From assembly GCA_947579605.1 (NCBI GenBank), contig OX388325.1, positions 9,977,572 to 10,041,571 on the forward strand: a stretch of DNA of 64,000 bases. Reading direction: 5' to 3'. The position numbers and the translations under genes are program-made. Positions 1-10,596 of this stretch are shown piece by piece. Position 1 is the first letter of the stretch; each line of letters begins with the position of its first letter. This DNA is from Athripsodes cinereus. Taxonomy: Eukaryota; Arthropoda; Insecta; Trichoptera; Leptoceridae. The notes under the pieces are model-generated. The model was not told the origin of the DNA and ran no database searches. It saw only the letters and a list, made by a program, of their open reading frames with translations.

Positions 1-2101
1 ATGGCATCTGTAGGTATCCATGGGCTAGATCTAGAGTAGTAAAAATTTCGCAACCTCTCAATAATTCTATCTGATCATCTAGACTCGTCAGAGGAAAGTT
101 CATACGTCGTGTCTGCATGTTTAAACGTCGATAGTCTACCACTAATCTGGATTCTCCTGTCTTCTTCTTTACCAGCAATACTGGACTAGCATATGGCCAT
201 GTAGTCTCTTGTACAATGCCTGCATCTTTCCACTCTCTAACTATTTGGTTAATTTTGTTTCGATCATCATTGCTTGATCTATATGGTTTGCAATTAATTG
301 GACTACTACCAGGCAATTCTTCGATATTCATTTCTATCACATCTGTTTTTCCAATCTCGTAGATGTTTTTAGCTACACAGTCTCGGTATTCATTAATTAG
401 GTTGAGTAGTTCAATCTTCTGGTCCATAGTGACATTATTTTCAATATTTAACTCTTCTAATTCTATATTTTCTTTTTCTCTAGTTGTAATCACACTATTA
501 ACTTGCTCAACTGTCAACAGTCTTTCTTTAATCTTTTCTCCACGCTCAACTTTCTTCTCATTGTCATCTAGGTTCATAATTGGTAAATACAGTTCTTCAC
601 CGTTCATATCTACATTAACAAACATCATGTGATGACCTCCCACATTTTCTCCCTCTCGGATGGTAGGTTGTACTGAGGAGTTCTTCACTTTTAAGGCAAT
701 GTCTTCTAAGGGGTTATCACGTCTGTATTCGAATATAAGATTATCATCCAATTTCATGTACACGATTTCTGGTAGGTCTGTATATGTTCTGCCGATTATT
801 ATATCTGTAGGCTGAGTATCGTCTGGCACTATCAGCATTCTAATTCCTCTTGCTTTCACTCCGTCGATGCTTACATCTGTTAGTATTTCACCGCTCGTCT
901 TGACAATGTTTCCTGAATTTCCAAATCCTCTCAACTCTGTATTGGACTTCTTAATCTGGTATCCACCATTAATGGCTGCTGTTGCCTTCATAGTACACTC
1001 ACTGCTTCCTGGGTCTATCATGCATATGTAAGTAGATGTATCCACTATGATTTGTTTTATATACTTGGATATTTGATTATTTTGATTACTTACAACCATT
1101 TTCATAGGTTTGGGCATATTACAGTTCCTTTGTGTGTGATCTCGACTTCCACATTTGTAACAATTTATTTCTCTCTTCTCTTTTGTACAGTTTCTTGCTA
1201 AGTGACCAAAATCATTACAATTGTAGCACTTATATTCGCCCTTCTCGTTCTTGATTGGTGGTCTGGGATCCTTTTTGTTGTAGTCTATTTCTGATTTCTT
1301 TTCATTATTGTTGTACTTCTGCTCGAATCTTTTTGTTTCCCTTTTAATCTCATGCGGTGGTTTCGTTTGTCCATCTCCAGTCACTGTCCTTATTCTATTC
1401 ACCCTATTTTGTACTGTGCTTTCAAACTTTAATATGTCTTTGTATATATCATTTTCATTTAAGTGTTGTCGCGCTAAAAGGTGGTGTGCCAAATCTTTTG
1501 ACCATAGTCCTTCCACCAACATTGTCTTGAAATCTTCAAACGTTAATTGTATTGATCTACATAAATAAGCCTTTTCATGGAAGTAATCTGATACGTCTTC
1601 TCCTTTCTTTTGCACTCTGGCGTTGGCAGCTCTCCATCTCTCAACAGAACTCTTCTGCCCTGTGAAAGTTGCTCGAAACTCTTTCTCAAACTCTGACCAA
1701 GTACTAAAGTTACGCCCTCCCAACCAAAATTTAGCTGCTCCCACAAGACGGGTCTTGGCTGCTTCCAATTTAAAAGTGTCTGGCCAACTATGAATATCCC
1801 CCAGGCTGATTATGTTATTCACCCAATTTTCAGCTGATAATTCTCCCTCTTTCCCGCTGAAATTATTGATTTGCGTGTCAAAGTTCGGCATGACCTTGTA
1901 GGTGGGTGTCACAGTTTGTTGAATCATATTCATTAAAATTTGCTGTTGTTGCATCAGCATTGTCACAATATTGTTGTCAACATGGTTCACATTTTCGTTC
2001 TCTGAGGGACTTACTTGCGGGGGTACATTTGTTGCTTCGTTTCGGCCTTCAGATGTACTCACACCAATAATGTCGTTAATCTGATCTTGCGTAAGCGGCA
2101 T
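1..2101 (-). CDS. Ty3/Gypsy-like LTR retrotransposon Gag-Pol, 5' part, runs off the left edge
   Basis: Read on the minus strand from ATG at 2101, one frame stays open to base 1 (700 codons). It encodes the structural and replication polyprotein of an LTR retrotransposon. Seen: a retrotransposon Gag region around residues 70-200; two CCHC zinc knuckles at about residues 292-327 (CYNCNDFGHLARNC and CYKCGSRDHTQRNC); an aspartic protease with its active site at residue 363, read as DPGS instead of the usual D-T/S-G; then the start of reverse transcriptase with VVDYRRLN near residue 654 and TLDLAHGYLQMP at the edge. Gag and Pol share one frame with no stop between them. The order Gag-PR-RT and the RT motifs fit Ty3/Gypsy; I cannot name the lineage. 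The open frame suggests a fairly young copy. The polymerase core, RNase H and integrase would lie left of the window. Confidence 0.9.
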   Translation of the reverse strand, partial: MPLTQDQINDIIGVSTSEGRNEATNVPPQVSPSENENVNHVDNNIVTMLMQQQQILMNMIQQTVTPTYKVMPNFDTQINNFSGKEGELSAENWVNNIISLGDIHSWPDTFKLEAAKTRLVGAAKFWLGGRNFSTWSEFEKEFRATFTGQKSSVERWRAANARVQKKGEDVSDYFHEKAYLCRSIQLTFEDFKTMLVEGLWSKDLAHHLLARQHLNENDIYKDILKFESTVQNRVNRIRTVTGDGQTKPPHEIKRETKRFEQKYNNNEKKSEIDYNKKDPRPPIKNEKGEYKCYNCNDFGHLARNCTKEKREINCYKCGSRDHTQRNCNMPKPMKMVVSNQNNQISKYIKQIIVDTSTYICMIDPGSSECTMKATAAINGGYQIKKSNTELRGFGNSGNIVKTSGEILTDVSIDGVKARGIRMLIVPDDTQPTDIIIGRTYTDLPEIVYMKLDDNLIFEYRRDNPLEDIALKVKNSSVQPTIREGENVGGHHMMFVNVDMNGEELYLPIMNLDDNEKKVERGEKIKERLLTVEQVNSVITTREKENIELEELNIENNVTMDQKIELLNLINEYRDCVAKNIYEIGKTDVIEMNIEELPGSSPINCKPYRSSNDDRNKINQIVREWKDAGIVQETTWPYASPVLLVKKKTGESRLVVDYRRLNMQTRRMNFPLTSLDDQIELLRGCEIFTTLDLAHGYLQMP

Positions 2102-2256
2102 ATTCACAATTATATCCAAATGTCTTTAAAATATCGTTTAACAATCTTGATAATCTTAATAACACACATACACAACAAGTTTTCACACGTAGCACAAGTT
2201 GCTTGAAGAATTACACACGTTTTGATTAATATCGGGTTAATATCTCACTTCTGAAT
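2102..2256 (-). other. Retrotransposon leader between LTR and Gag
   Basis: AT-rich untranslated stretch between the proposed 5' LTR and the Gag ATG. I looked for a tRNA primer-binding site starting TGG right after the LTR and found no convincing one, so the LTR boundary may be off by some bases. Confidence 0.5.
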
Positions 2257-2451
2257 TGTAAAGACCTTGAACACACTGATGATAAATAATTACAAACACA
2301 CAATAATAGTTCCTTTTAATGTTTTTATTAAGTAATTCTTAATTGTACACACATAACTTATATTTTCGCACCCACGCTATCTGTCGCATTCTTTTGTCAC
2401 ACCTTCTCCATAGAGTTCACTTTCATGCCATAGATCACGCATTCACTGACA
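2257..2451 (-). repeat. Probable 5' LTR of the retrotransposon
   Basis: On the minus strand this segment starts TGTCAGTG at 2451 and ends TTTACA at 2257, giving the TGT...ACA termini usual for LTRs, about 195 bp. An AATAAA signal (complement of 2324-2329) lies inside. The start falls where the upstream RTE reading frame loses family similarity, which supports it as an insertion boundary. The second LTR is outside the window, so identity of the two cannot be checked. Confidence 0.55.
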
Positions 2452-3255
2452 TTCATGGTTCCTAACATTCCTTCTTTTTTCAATCATTTCTAAAATATCG
2501 TCCGTGATCCATTCTTTCCTAGCTTGCGGCTTTTTTTTCTCTAATACCTCATCTGCCGCTGCGGTTATTTTCTCTTTAATTTTACCCCATACTTTATCTA
2601 TACTTTCATTACTCTCAAAATCGCATATCTTAGTTTTTTCGTCGTATTTCTCTTTAACTTCTTTTATTTTTAGCTGTTTTAGGTCCCATCTTTTTGTGGT
2701 TCTCTTCTCGAGCCTTTTGAATTTCAGTATGGTTTCCGCCACAACCATATTGTGATCACTATCAATGTCCGGACCTGCAAAGCTCCTGCAATCTTTAATT
2801 TGATTCCTGTATCTTTGACGTGTAAGAATGTAATCAATCTGTGATCGAAATCTGTCTCCGGGAGATTTCCATGTATAGCGATGTCTATAGTGGTGTTGAA
2901 ACCACGTGTTGGCTATAAACATTTTATTTTTGGCGCAGAATTCAATGAGACGGCTACCTCTATCATTTCTAGTGCCCAACCCATATGCTCCTACGACTGA
3001 TCCCTCCCTTTCTTCCCCTACTACTGCGTTCCAGTCTCCCATTACAATAACATTTTCCTCAGCTTTTGTGTCATCTAGCAATTTTTGGATGTTTTCGTAT
3101 AAAATTTCAATTTCTTGGTCGCTATGGCTAGATGTTGGCATGTAGACTTGGATCAAAATTGTGTCTACGGGTTTGGTATCTAGCTTGACTAAAATAATCC
3201 TACCTCCATAGTGTACGTATCCCTTTACTCTCCTACCCAAGTCTTTACATAACAT
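2443..3255 (-). pseudogene. RTE-like non-LTR retrotransposon, endonuclease fragment
   Basis: A 270-residue frame matches the apurinic/apyrimidinic-type endonuclease of RTE-like LINEs, the enzyme that nicks target DNA for target-primed reverse transcription. Visible motifs are GDWNAVVG, SQIDYILTRQRY and DSDHNMVV, in the normal order. The domain start, with the usual LQET region, is missing: the frame begins next to an AT repeat. The C-terminal end is cut near RRNVRN, and the last few codons read into the LTR at 2451. It is therefore a double-truncated fragment into which the LTR element inserted in the same orientation. No reverse transcriptase part is visible. Confidence 0.85.
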
Positions 3256-3370
3256 TATTATATATAATAATATATATAATAATATATATTATTATATATA
3301 TATAATAAAAATTATTATTATATATATAGAATATTATATATAATAAAAATATAATAAAATATATAAAATA
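3256..3370. repeat. AT-rich microsatellite
   Basis: Imperfect runs of TA, ATT and AATA, almost without G or C, at the truncated 5' end of the RTE fragment. Confidence 0.9.
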
Positions 3371-3632
3371 TGACATTGAAATATGAAATTCTTTTGTACT
3401 CATATTATCTACACATACATAACTATACCGCCACAGTATATTTTACAAGCGGGTAGCCAGCATACTGTTTGCAGCATTAAATTGACATTCAGATTGTATT
3501 TTTTGTCTCACAGGTTAAGGGTTTGTACCCTCCCTCATCCATGGATATTACGCAAATTCTTTCTAAGGAAGGGCTCAAGGTTCCCCAGAAGGGCTCCGCT
3601 TTGTGTCAATTAAAAAGTAACAACTTAGTTTA

Positions 3633-3810
3633 ATTCATACCGTCACGTATTCTCCACAAGAGGGGTACCCTGTACACCAGCTGCATGTAATGAACTTGCA
3701 TTTTGTCTTCTCCGTGCCAAAAAACAAAACATTCAACGATGGATGGCAAACCTCATCGTTGAATTTGAGATGTAAAATGTTACATTTTATTGTATTTTTA
3801 CTTTTATGTG
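3633..3810 (-). repeat. SINE family 1 fragment
   Basis: Matches the family best seen at 10294-10535: CACAAG..GGGGTA, CAGCTGCATGTAATGAAC, TCTTCTCCGTGCCAA and GATGGATGGCAAACCTCATC appear in the same order. The left part of the sense strand is missing. I give the sense strand as minus because the family's 3' tail, ending in GGTATAG, lies on that side. Confidence 0.75.
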
Positions 3811-3967
3811 AGTGAACAAATTCATAAAGATGATTGCTGTTAGTTGGCATGTATGCTCAACAGATGTCTAACATTTCAAAAAACAGGAAATGGTGAACAT
3901 ACGATGAGTCAGGTGCATTTAAACCAACATAAACCGATTCGTATGCATCAGAACACAACAACATCAG

Positions 3968-4178
3968 CAGGGTTACTCTTGACAAAACTATACACGATCT
4001 TAATCTAGTCTTGATCTTGATCATACGACGCACGAAGGGACTATGGTCAAAAACACCGCGCTACCGCTAACGCGCGATCGGTTTGTGTGTATTTTTGGCC
4101 AATAGTCACTTCGTGCGTCGTATGATCAAGATCAAGACTAGATTAAGATCGTGTTTAGTTTTTTCAAGAGTAGCCCTG
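3968..4178. mobile_element. MITE with long inverted repeats, CAG target duplication
   Basis: Arms of about 70 bp face each other: CAGGGTTACTCTTGACAAAA on the left and its near complement ending AAGAGTAGCCCTG on the right, each followed inward by GATCTTAATCTAGTC and CATACGACGCACGAAG. CAG lies directly outside both ends. A second copy at 25783 has the central loop in the opposite orientation. No coding capacity. CAGGG termini recall hAT, but the apparent 3-bp target duplication does not, so I leave the superfamily open. Confidence 0.85.
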
Positions 4179-4209
4179 CAGATGATGATGGCTAAAAAAT
4201 ATAGATTAT

Positions 4210-4530
4210 TCTATCTATCTATCTATTCCCTCATGTCGTATCCCAAGTGGAGTAGACAGAGAGAACGAAACGCCAATTAGATTTGCACTTCTTTTGCCTC
4301 CTCCACAGTCATTCAATTTCTCATGCACGCACGTCGATTTCTTTTAATCAATACACGGCCGTCCTTGAGAATTTGATCTACATGTTCAAGCCATGTAGTT
4401 CTCGGACGCCCGAGCTTCCTCACACCCCTACATTCAGGCAAGTATATCCTCTTTGTCATTCTTTCCTCTTCCATCCGTTCCACATCACCAAACCATCTTA
4501 ATTTATTTACACGAATATAGATTATTACTG
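4210..4530 (-). mobile_element. LINE family A, 3' fragment
   Basis: Minus-strand frame reads LRWFGDVERMEEERMTKRIY and RGVRKLGRPRTTWLEHVDQI, the C-terminal region following the reverse transcriptase of many arthropod LINEs. The 3' end runs into CTATCTATCTAT, the tail repeat of this family. Other copies lie at 19690, 30478, 43357, 55676 and 63738, with a bare 3' end at 16430; all are 5'-truncated, as expected of target-primed copies. Confidence 0.8.
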
Positions 4531-4935
4531 TAGATAGAATTACGGTGTATAACTTTATAAGCACGTTCTTCTTTTTATAATCCAAAACATGTTTTCATAA
4601 TTTACTTGGTTTCGTTAATGAACCTCTCTTGTCATACAGAATACATAAGTATAATTATATGAAACGCAACATCATCTGTGTTATTGAGGGCAGAATAATG
4701 TAATGTAACATAATTCTAAGACTAAATAAATTATAGGTTAACGATGCTGTACACATTATAATATTATGTCAATGCCAACTATATTATCATTTCTCTTTAA
4801 GACCCAGATCTCTAATTCGTTTCACACTGAGGAATCATCGACAAAAATAGGTCTCGAACTATTTTTCCAAAGTTTTCGAGTGTCACATAATTCGTAAAAC
4901 AATTACGTTTAACACATAGCATAACAAAATGTCTT

Positions 4936-5190
4936 TATTCACTGTGTCGGTGTTAAGGTAGTAGAATTACATATTGAAATAAATAAAACAAATATTATTT
5001 TTATTCTACTATTCGATTGACAATGTCTCATATTGATCCTAAATAATGTGAAGCGCCCTTGAAGTGATATTATCACAGCACTGCGCTATATAAATAGTCA
5101 TATTATTATTATTGATTTCCTAACAAGACGAAAGACGTCTCTCCCGTGAATATATCGAATAGTAGAATAAAACATTTGTTTTATTTATTT
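4936..5190. mobile_element. Hairpin element, family related to 32568-32796, 11-bp target duplication
   Basis: Flanked by CAAAATGTCTT at 4925-4935 and 5191-5201. Begins TCACTGTGTCGGTG, then inverted arms containing ATAAAACAAATATTATTTT and its partner near the right end, with GACGAAAGACGTCTCTC in the right arm. The left copy of that stretch is lost to a foreign piece at about 5030-5112 (GCGCCCTTGAAGTG...CGCTATATAAATAGT plus an ATT run), also seen at 17660. Confidence 0.7.
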
Positions 5191-5212
5191 CAAAATGTCT
5201 TGATATAACATG

Positions 5213-5455
5213 CATAGATAATTCACACATATCGAGCTAACCCCAAATTAAGATATTATGAATCTTATATAATAGGTAACTAACGCGACGATACACACAA
5301 ATATACAATGGACTCAACACATATGCGTGTAACACCCAGACCTAGGATATTTTGAAAAAGTTCCTTCTTTATTTTGTTCTGGCCAGGAATCCAAATCAAA
5401 ACCTCATAACTCAATGACAAGAGTCGTTCACGTCACACCGACCGCTATTTGACAT
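5213..5455 (-). repeat. tRNA-derived SINE family 2, near full length
   Basis: On the minus strand the order is a degenerate tRNA-like head (complement of GGCCAGGAATCC...AACCTCATAACTCA), then CTGGGTGTTACACGCATATG, TCGTCGCGTTAG, and an end similar to GGGGTTAGCTCGATATGTGTG. Related copies lie at 16350, 24425, 54105 and 61575. Confidence 0.75.
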
Positions 5456-5496
5456 CTTCAGTTCGGGGATGAGGTATGTCCCATCCAGAATGTCTT

Positions 5497-5700
5497 TATT
5501 TCTGTTAACATATAGAGGATTACCATGGGAGGACAAAAGAAGCGTAGGAAGACCCCAAAAAAGATGGGTTGATGATATTGTCCAGACGATGGGGAAACAG
5601 TGGTGTCGTGTTGCTCGAGATAGGAAAATGTGGAATAATTTTGAAGAGGCCTATATCCAGCAGTGGAGAGAAGAAGGCTAGCAAGAAGAAGAAGAAGATA
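5497..5700 (+). mobile_element. LINE family B, 3' fragment
   Basis: Plus frame reads VGRPQKRWVDDI then WCRVARDRKMWNNFEEAYIQ and stops at 5681. This is the C-terminal tail of a non-LTR reverse transcriptase ORF, followed by a GAAGAAGAAG tail. A SINE family 1 scrap (CTGGCTACCCCACTTG) follows at about 5728-5748. Confidence 0.8.
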
Positions 5701-5760
5701 GAGGATTACTTGCTTGATTATTACATGTCCGCTGGCTACCCCACTTGAGGAAAATGTCAT

Positions 5761-6454
5761 TATATATATATATATGAGGTGAAGGTTTTACTCCATTTCA
5801 CTGCGTACAGTCGGGCAGAGACTTGGCTCTTGCCTTTGCATGTGGGACGAGACACGGCCCGTCACCGGAACATGCAGATTGGATTTGCAGAACAGGTGTT
5901 GTGTTTCTGCATTGTGTATACATGTGCTTCTTCAGGACCATCTCGCAGAATGGCCGACACAACATTAAATCCAGTATGCGGGGAGTATCGCATATAGCTT
6001 GTGCTGTGAAAGGGTATTAACTTTTAATGTATTAACTTTTAACTTATTGTATCCATGGACAGTTCTTCCTCTTCCACCGTCACAATCAACGCGAATTGAA
6101 AATTATTATCTTTACCTATCTACCTTACAAGTGAGATAATCATTATACTAATATACAATATAATAAATACATATTTGCTTTCTTCTCCATGTCAATAAAT
6201 AATAAGACCATCAGGATGTGCGGCATATCGCATCGCTGAAATGAAGATAAACGTGTTGTGGATGAGTCTCTCAATAAATAATATTGTAATGCCATATTAT
6301 GATCAAATGCCCATTTTAATACTATTTAAAAAGGTTTAAATGCCGTTTAATACGTTAAATATATAAATAAATAGATGATATTTTGCGAGTACAGGACACT
6401 CAAAAATCTAGAGAAAAAATAAAGTCTAGAATTCTGCGGGACGTTGGCCTTTTC
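5761..6454. other. No gene seen
   Basis: A short TA run at 5761-5775, then AT-rich sequence. Two short overlapping open frames at 5779-6020 resemble nothing I know. Confidence 0.6.
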
Positions 6455-6458
6455 TTAA

Positions 6459-7179
6459 GGGCCCCGTTTAGCAAAAACGGTAAAATATTCTATTTTCAAC
6501 AAATTTGATAGAAAAACTGTCAAAACTTGTTAACCCTTGCGAACATATTGATTTGATAAAACAAAAAATCAAATATTTATTACCAATATTAGTTTTTTAC
6601 TAAAAAAATAGATAAATCGCAGACTGACGAGATTTATTAAGGTACTCTTTGTTATATCAAAATACAAATTATTTGTAATATATATATATATTTTATTCAT
6701 CCAATCAAGCATATAAATACTATATATTTTAGCAAACTTTTTTTAGTATACAAAAAATTGAGCTCATGTGGTGATTTTTGGTTTCAAAATATGAGAAATT
6801 TTATCAAAAAAAAATATTTTTTAAGTCGGTCAATATCCATGAAAAAAACAAAAAAAATAGTTTATTTTTTGTTCTATAATTGTAATGACTCTAAATATTC
6901 TTAATATTAAAATAAATGTATGAAAATTTGTAGGGTTCTCGTTCATTTATGTACCAAACACACCCCCGAATTCGATTTTTAGAAATATGCTTTTTTATAA
7001 TCGAATACTTTGAAGCTAAAATCGACTTTTTTTTTAAAGTTAAAGTTTGATTTTGGTAATTGACATTTGTTTTCATATTTTATCAAATCAAAATGTTCGT
7101 AGGGTCAACAAGTTTTGAGAGTTTGTGTACCAAACTTGTTAAAAATTGAATGTTTTATCGTTTTTGCTAAAGGGGCCTC
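6459..7179. mobile_element. MITE with TTAA target duplication
   Basis: TTAA lies at 6455-6458 and 7180-7183. Inside are inverted ends GGGCCCCGTTTAGCAAAAAC and GTTTTTGCTAAAGGGGCCTC, and further matching pieces such as TTGATTTGATAAAAC against TTTTATCAAATCAAAA. The 721-bp interior is AT-rich without a gene. TTAA targets suggest mobilisation by a piggyBac-type transposase; the ends do not match the 8895 element. Confidence 0.75.
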
Positions 7180-7183
7180 TTAA

Positions 7184-8240
7184 GCTATTTTTTCAGATAA
7201 ATGTACCTAGTGTTTTCGCAATCTTTTCATTATTAATTTGCTCAACATGTCCAAAATAAAAATATAAAGTACCGAATGAGAACATAACTAATAAAATAAA
7301 GTTTAATACTTATATGTAATACAATATAATTATATTATATGTAGTGTTAAGCTCATTGAGATTAAATGTTGTGTGTTATTACTATGCTGTATGACTGTAC
7401 GTTGTGGTGACGGTGGCGCCGTGACGCCCACAGATTTGATGCGACGCTACAGTCGATATGATGACGGCTCACTACAAAGATGCCTATTAACTATGAATGG
7501 TATTCCCTATACTATAAACTTCACATAACTATGTCTTACTATTATAAAATAGTATGGGATATTTTTGACGCATCTCCACGTGCTGTTCTTTTCGTACAGT
7601 ACTGGAGATCAGTTTGACTGGTTTTCTGTGTTTCGACACGAAAAAAATAATAAAATATCCATAATATTAAAAATTAAGATGTTTCTTAAAAAACATAAGC
7701 TTTCTTCACTGTTCATACTATAATAAATGGAAATTATTGTATCAGTAACATGTAAGACCACATAGCCTTATCTTAAAAACTACAAAACATTACAATTAAG
7801 AATATTACTCAACAGGTACCTCATCCACACAACCAACAGACTAGACTGTGCAAACTTCTTTTAGTAGGAAGCAGAAAAAGCGCCCCGATGCTTATGAATC
7901 GGTTTAGGCTTATTTGAATTTAATCCACCCATGGTATAACCTAATAAGTCAAAAGACGTCTCAACACGATTAATTATCTGTAGTAGAAAGAAAAACATTC
8001 ATTCAATGTACGTAATGAGTAGTTGAAAAGAAAATAATTCAATTGGTACAGAATGACTGATATGAAAAATGCTTATTTCCACCTAGTGCTAACGAGAGAA
8101 AGAGCTGCTGATAGGTGAAAAGGCGAAGATTTTTTTGGCCTTTATTTATTCATTCATGTTTTTAGTATTATACATATATCTATACAATAATGATTGGTTA
8201 ACTAATGAATTAATGCCATATCGCTGATATTTACATTTGT
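7184..8240. other. No gene seen
   Basis: AT-rich single-copy-looking sequence with one more GC-rich patch near 7400-7450. No conserved reading frame. Confidence 0.6.
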
Positions 8241-8494
8241 TTCTTCTCCGTATCCCGTGGAGCACCCGGTAAAGAATTGGTCTCCCACTCTTCTCCTCAA
8301 GTTTTCAAGTGTCCTGTAAAAGGCAAGTATTCGAAAAATAAAGACATTTAACATCTTAAATTCAGCGATGAGGTTTGCCACCCATCCTGAATGTCTTGAT
8401 TTTATATTGGCACGAAGAGGACAGCTTGCATGTTTCTTACATGCAGCTGGTCTCCTGGCTACCACACTTGTGGGATATGCCGTGATGGTATAGT
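8241..8494 (-). repeat. SINE family 1, near full length
   Basis: Lies here in its sense direction on the plus strand as written: CCGTGGAGCACCCGGTAAAG, CCCACTCTTCTCC, ATTCAGCGATGAGGTTTGCC, CATGCAGCTGGTCTCCTGGC and GGATATGCCGTGATGGTATA, followed by TAG repeats. The strand is marked minus relative to the 10294 copy. There is an oligopurine A-rich stretch before the middle but no poly(A) end. Confidence 0.8.
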
Positions 8495-8894
8495 AGTAGT
8501 AGTAGTTCTTCTCCGTACTGTAATAAAAATCATTCCGAATGTCAAAACAGACTGATGACATTCTCAATCGCCGAATTATAGGTGTAATATACTACAAAAT
8601 ATCTTTTTAGGTAAAGAAAGTTTTACAAAATTATAGTAATCTACTATTAACAGAACACTAAAAAAAATTAAGCAGAAATGAGTTAAAGATGTGCTATTTT
8701 CTACAAGATACAAATTATAAGATAATTTAACAATAATTACAGTGAAATTACGCCCACTCCCAATAATGTTTGTGTCTACGTCATTGTGTATTGTTGAGCT
8801 TTAGTTAAATAACTTGTCCCTTATTGTCCAGTTGTCATTGTTATATACTAAATTGTTATTTTATTATTGTAGTACGTAATATGCCAATATTTAA

Positions 8895-9870
8895 CCCTAG
8901 AGTAGTCGCGCCTTTCCGTGAAACGTGAGTGCTCGCGTGGGGAGCATTTTGTCGCCCATACTTAAATTGATTTTTTTTTTGCAAATAATGGTTAAACACA
9001 TTTGCAATGATTTTTAATGGATAGAATAAAACATAAACTATCAGAAAAAGTAAAATTTATTAAATATTTATATTTAGTATTATAAAAAAAATATACTTTG
9101 GTAAAATTTCTTGAATTTCAACAACATTTTCATCTTAACCTAAATAAAAAAAAAATTAAAATTGAAAACAAAATTAAACGTTTTCATCATCTTCGACATG
9201 TATTTCAGCAAAACAGTCCTGACACATGTATATATAATGTTCGTTGCACAGTAACTTTGCGCATCTATTGCACCCTTTTTTGTCCTTCTATTTTTCCTGG
9301 ATGGACATACTGCACATACACCTGAAGATATTTTTTTATGTTCCGATAGAACAAATTGGGTGATTTGAATTCTCAGCTATTCACCAGCTTCTTCAAAACC
9401 AGACTCCTCTTCCAACCACGAAACTATTTGTGTGTTTTTCTTAATCATTCCGTAGGTATACTTCGCCCGTTGCTTACCTAAAAAGATCTAAAATGAACTA
9501 ATGAATAAAACCCAAATGATTAATCAAAACAAACTAAATATCAATATTGTTACGATATTTAAATGATACAACATTACGTGCAATGAAAATCAATAATATT
9601 TCAACTATTTAAAAAAAAACAGACACACGAATTTTACTTACGTGAGTAGTCGCGCAGTTAGCAATTTGTCGCCAAACGCGACACACCGACAACAAATGAT
9701 GGCTCCTACAGTCACCCATGCACCGATTTTCTTTAAATTACTAAGACAAGGCGGTGAAATACAGGGGGCCAGCTACTAAGACTCTTGACCGTGACAAATG
9801 AAGCGTGTAAAAAATATCACGATTTTTTTGCTGCGGGCGGCAAAATGCTCATAGCGCGAGCACTCTAGGG
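8895..9870 (-). mobile_element. piggyBac-type element, internally deleted
   Basis: TTAA at 8891-8894 and 9871-9874 bounds inverted ends CCCTAGAGTAGTCGCGC and GCGCGAGCACTCTAGGG; piggyBac ends typically begin CCCTAGA. On the minus strand around 9165-9325 there is a cysteine-rich remnant: VCAVCPSRKNRR in one frame, then GCNRCAKLLC and MCQDCF in another. That cysteine pattern is the C-terminal zinc-binding region of piggyBac transposases, here with at least one frameshift. The catalytic domain is absent, so the copy cannot move itself. Confidence 0.75.
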
Positions 9871-9874
9871 TTAA

Positions 9875-10293
9875 GTATATACGTATGCCCATTACAGAGT
9901 GTGGAAAGTGTGAATAATTATTTGTTCTGGGAGATAGAATGAACTATTCTGTGATAGAAATAATAGTAACAATTCAAACTGTGATTGTGTGACTGCGATT
10001 TTTGTGAAGCCCAAAAATTAATTAACTTTTAAAATCCAACCTAACTTAACAACAATTTATTAAGAACGTGTAGGTATAGGTAGGGTTGGGGAGATCAAAT
10101 ACCTCCCTCTATAGACTTACATCAAAGAACAAGTAAGATAGTAAAAATGCTACCCCTATACATAATAAAAATATCACTATTTAATTGATTCTCATAATGG
10201 GATAGTTTTTCCACTACTTTTTTGAAACCTTGAAATTCAGTTGGTTCATAGAATGTTTCTGCAAACCTATTTTATCTATCTCTCTCTATCTAT
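9875..10293. other. No gene seen
   Basis: AT-rich sequence between the piggyBac-type element and the next SINE; no supported reading frame. Confidence 0.6.
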
Positions 10294-10535
10294 ACCATCA
10301 CGGCATATCCCACAAGTGGGGTAGCCAGCAGACCAGCTGCATATAAAATATGCAAGCTGTCTTCTCCGTGCCAATATAAAATCAAGACATTCAGGATGGA
10401 TGGCAAACCTCATCGCTGAATTTAAGATGTAAAATGTCTTATTTTTTCGAACACCTGCCTTTTACAGGACACTCGAAAACTTATGGAGAAGAGTGGGAGA
10501 CCAATTCTTTACCGGGTTCTCCACGGGATAAACCT
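10294..10535 (+). repeat. SINE family 1, best-preserved copy (antisense as written)
   Basis: About 242 bp, used here as the reference copy. In written order: CTATACCATCACGGCATATC, CCACAAGTGGGGTAGCCAGC, TCTTCTCCGTGCCAAT, AGACATTCAGGATGGATGGC, CACCTGCCTTTTACAGGACA, CTCCACGGGATA. The true sense strand is probably the complement, whose 3' end resembles the end of LINE family A. No open frame. Confidence 0.85.
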
Positions 10536-10596
10536 ATTTTAAGTTATGCTAATTTTGGATTTGATTGATTACAATATCAAATCACTCAATTCAAAA

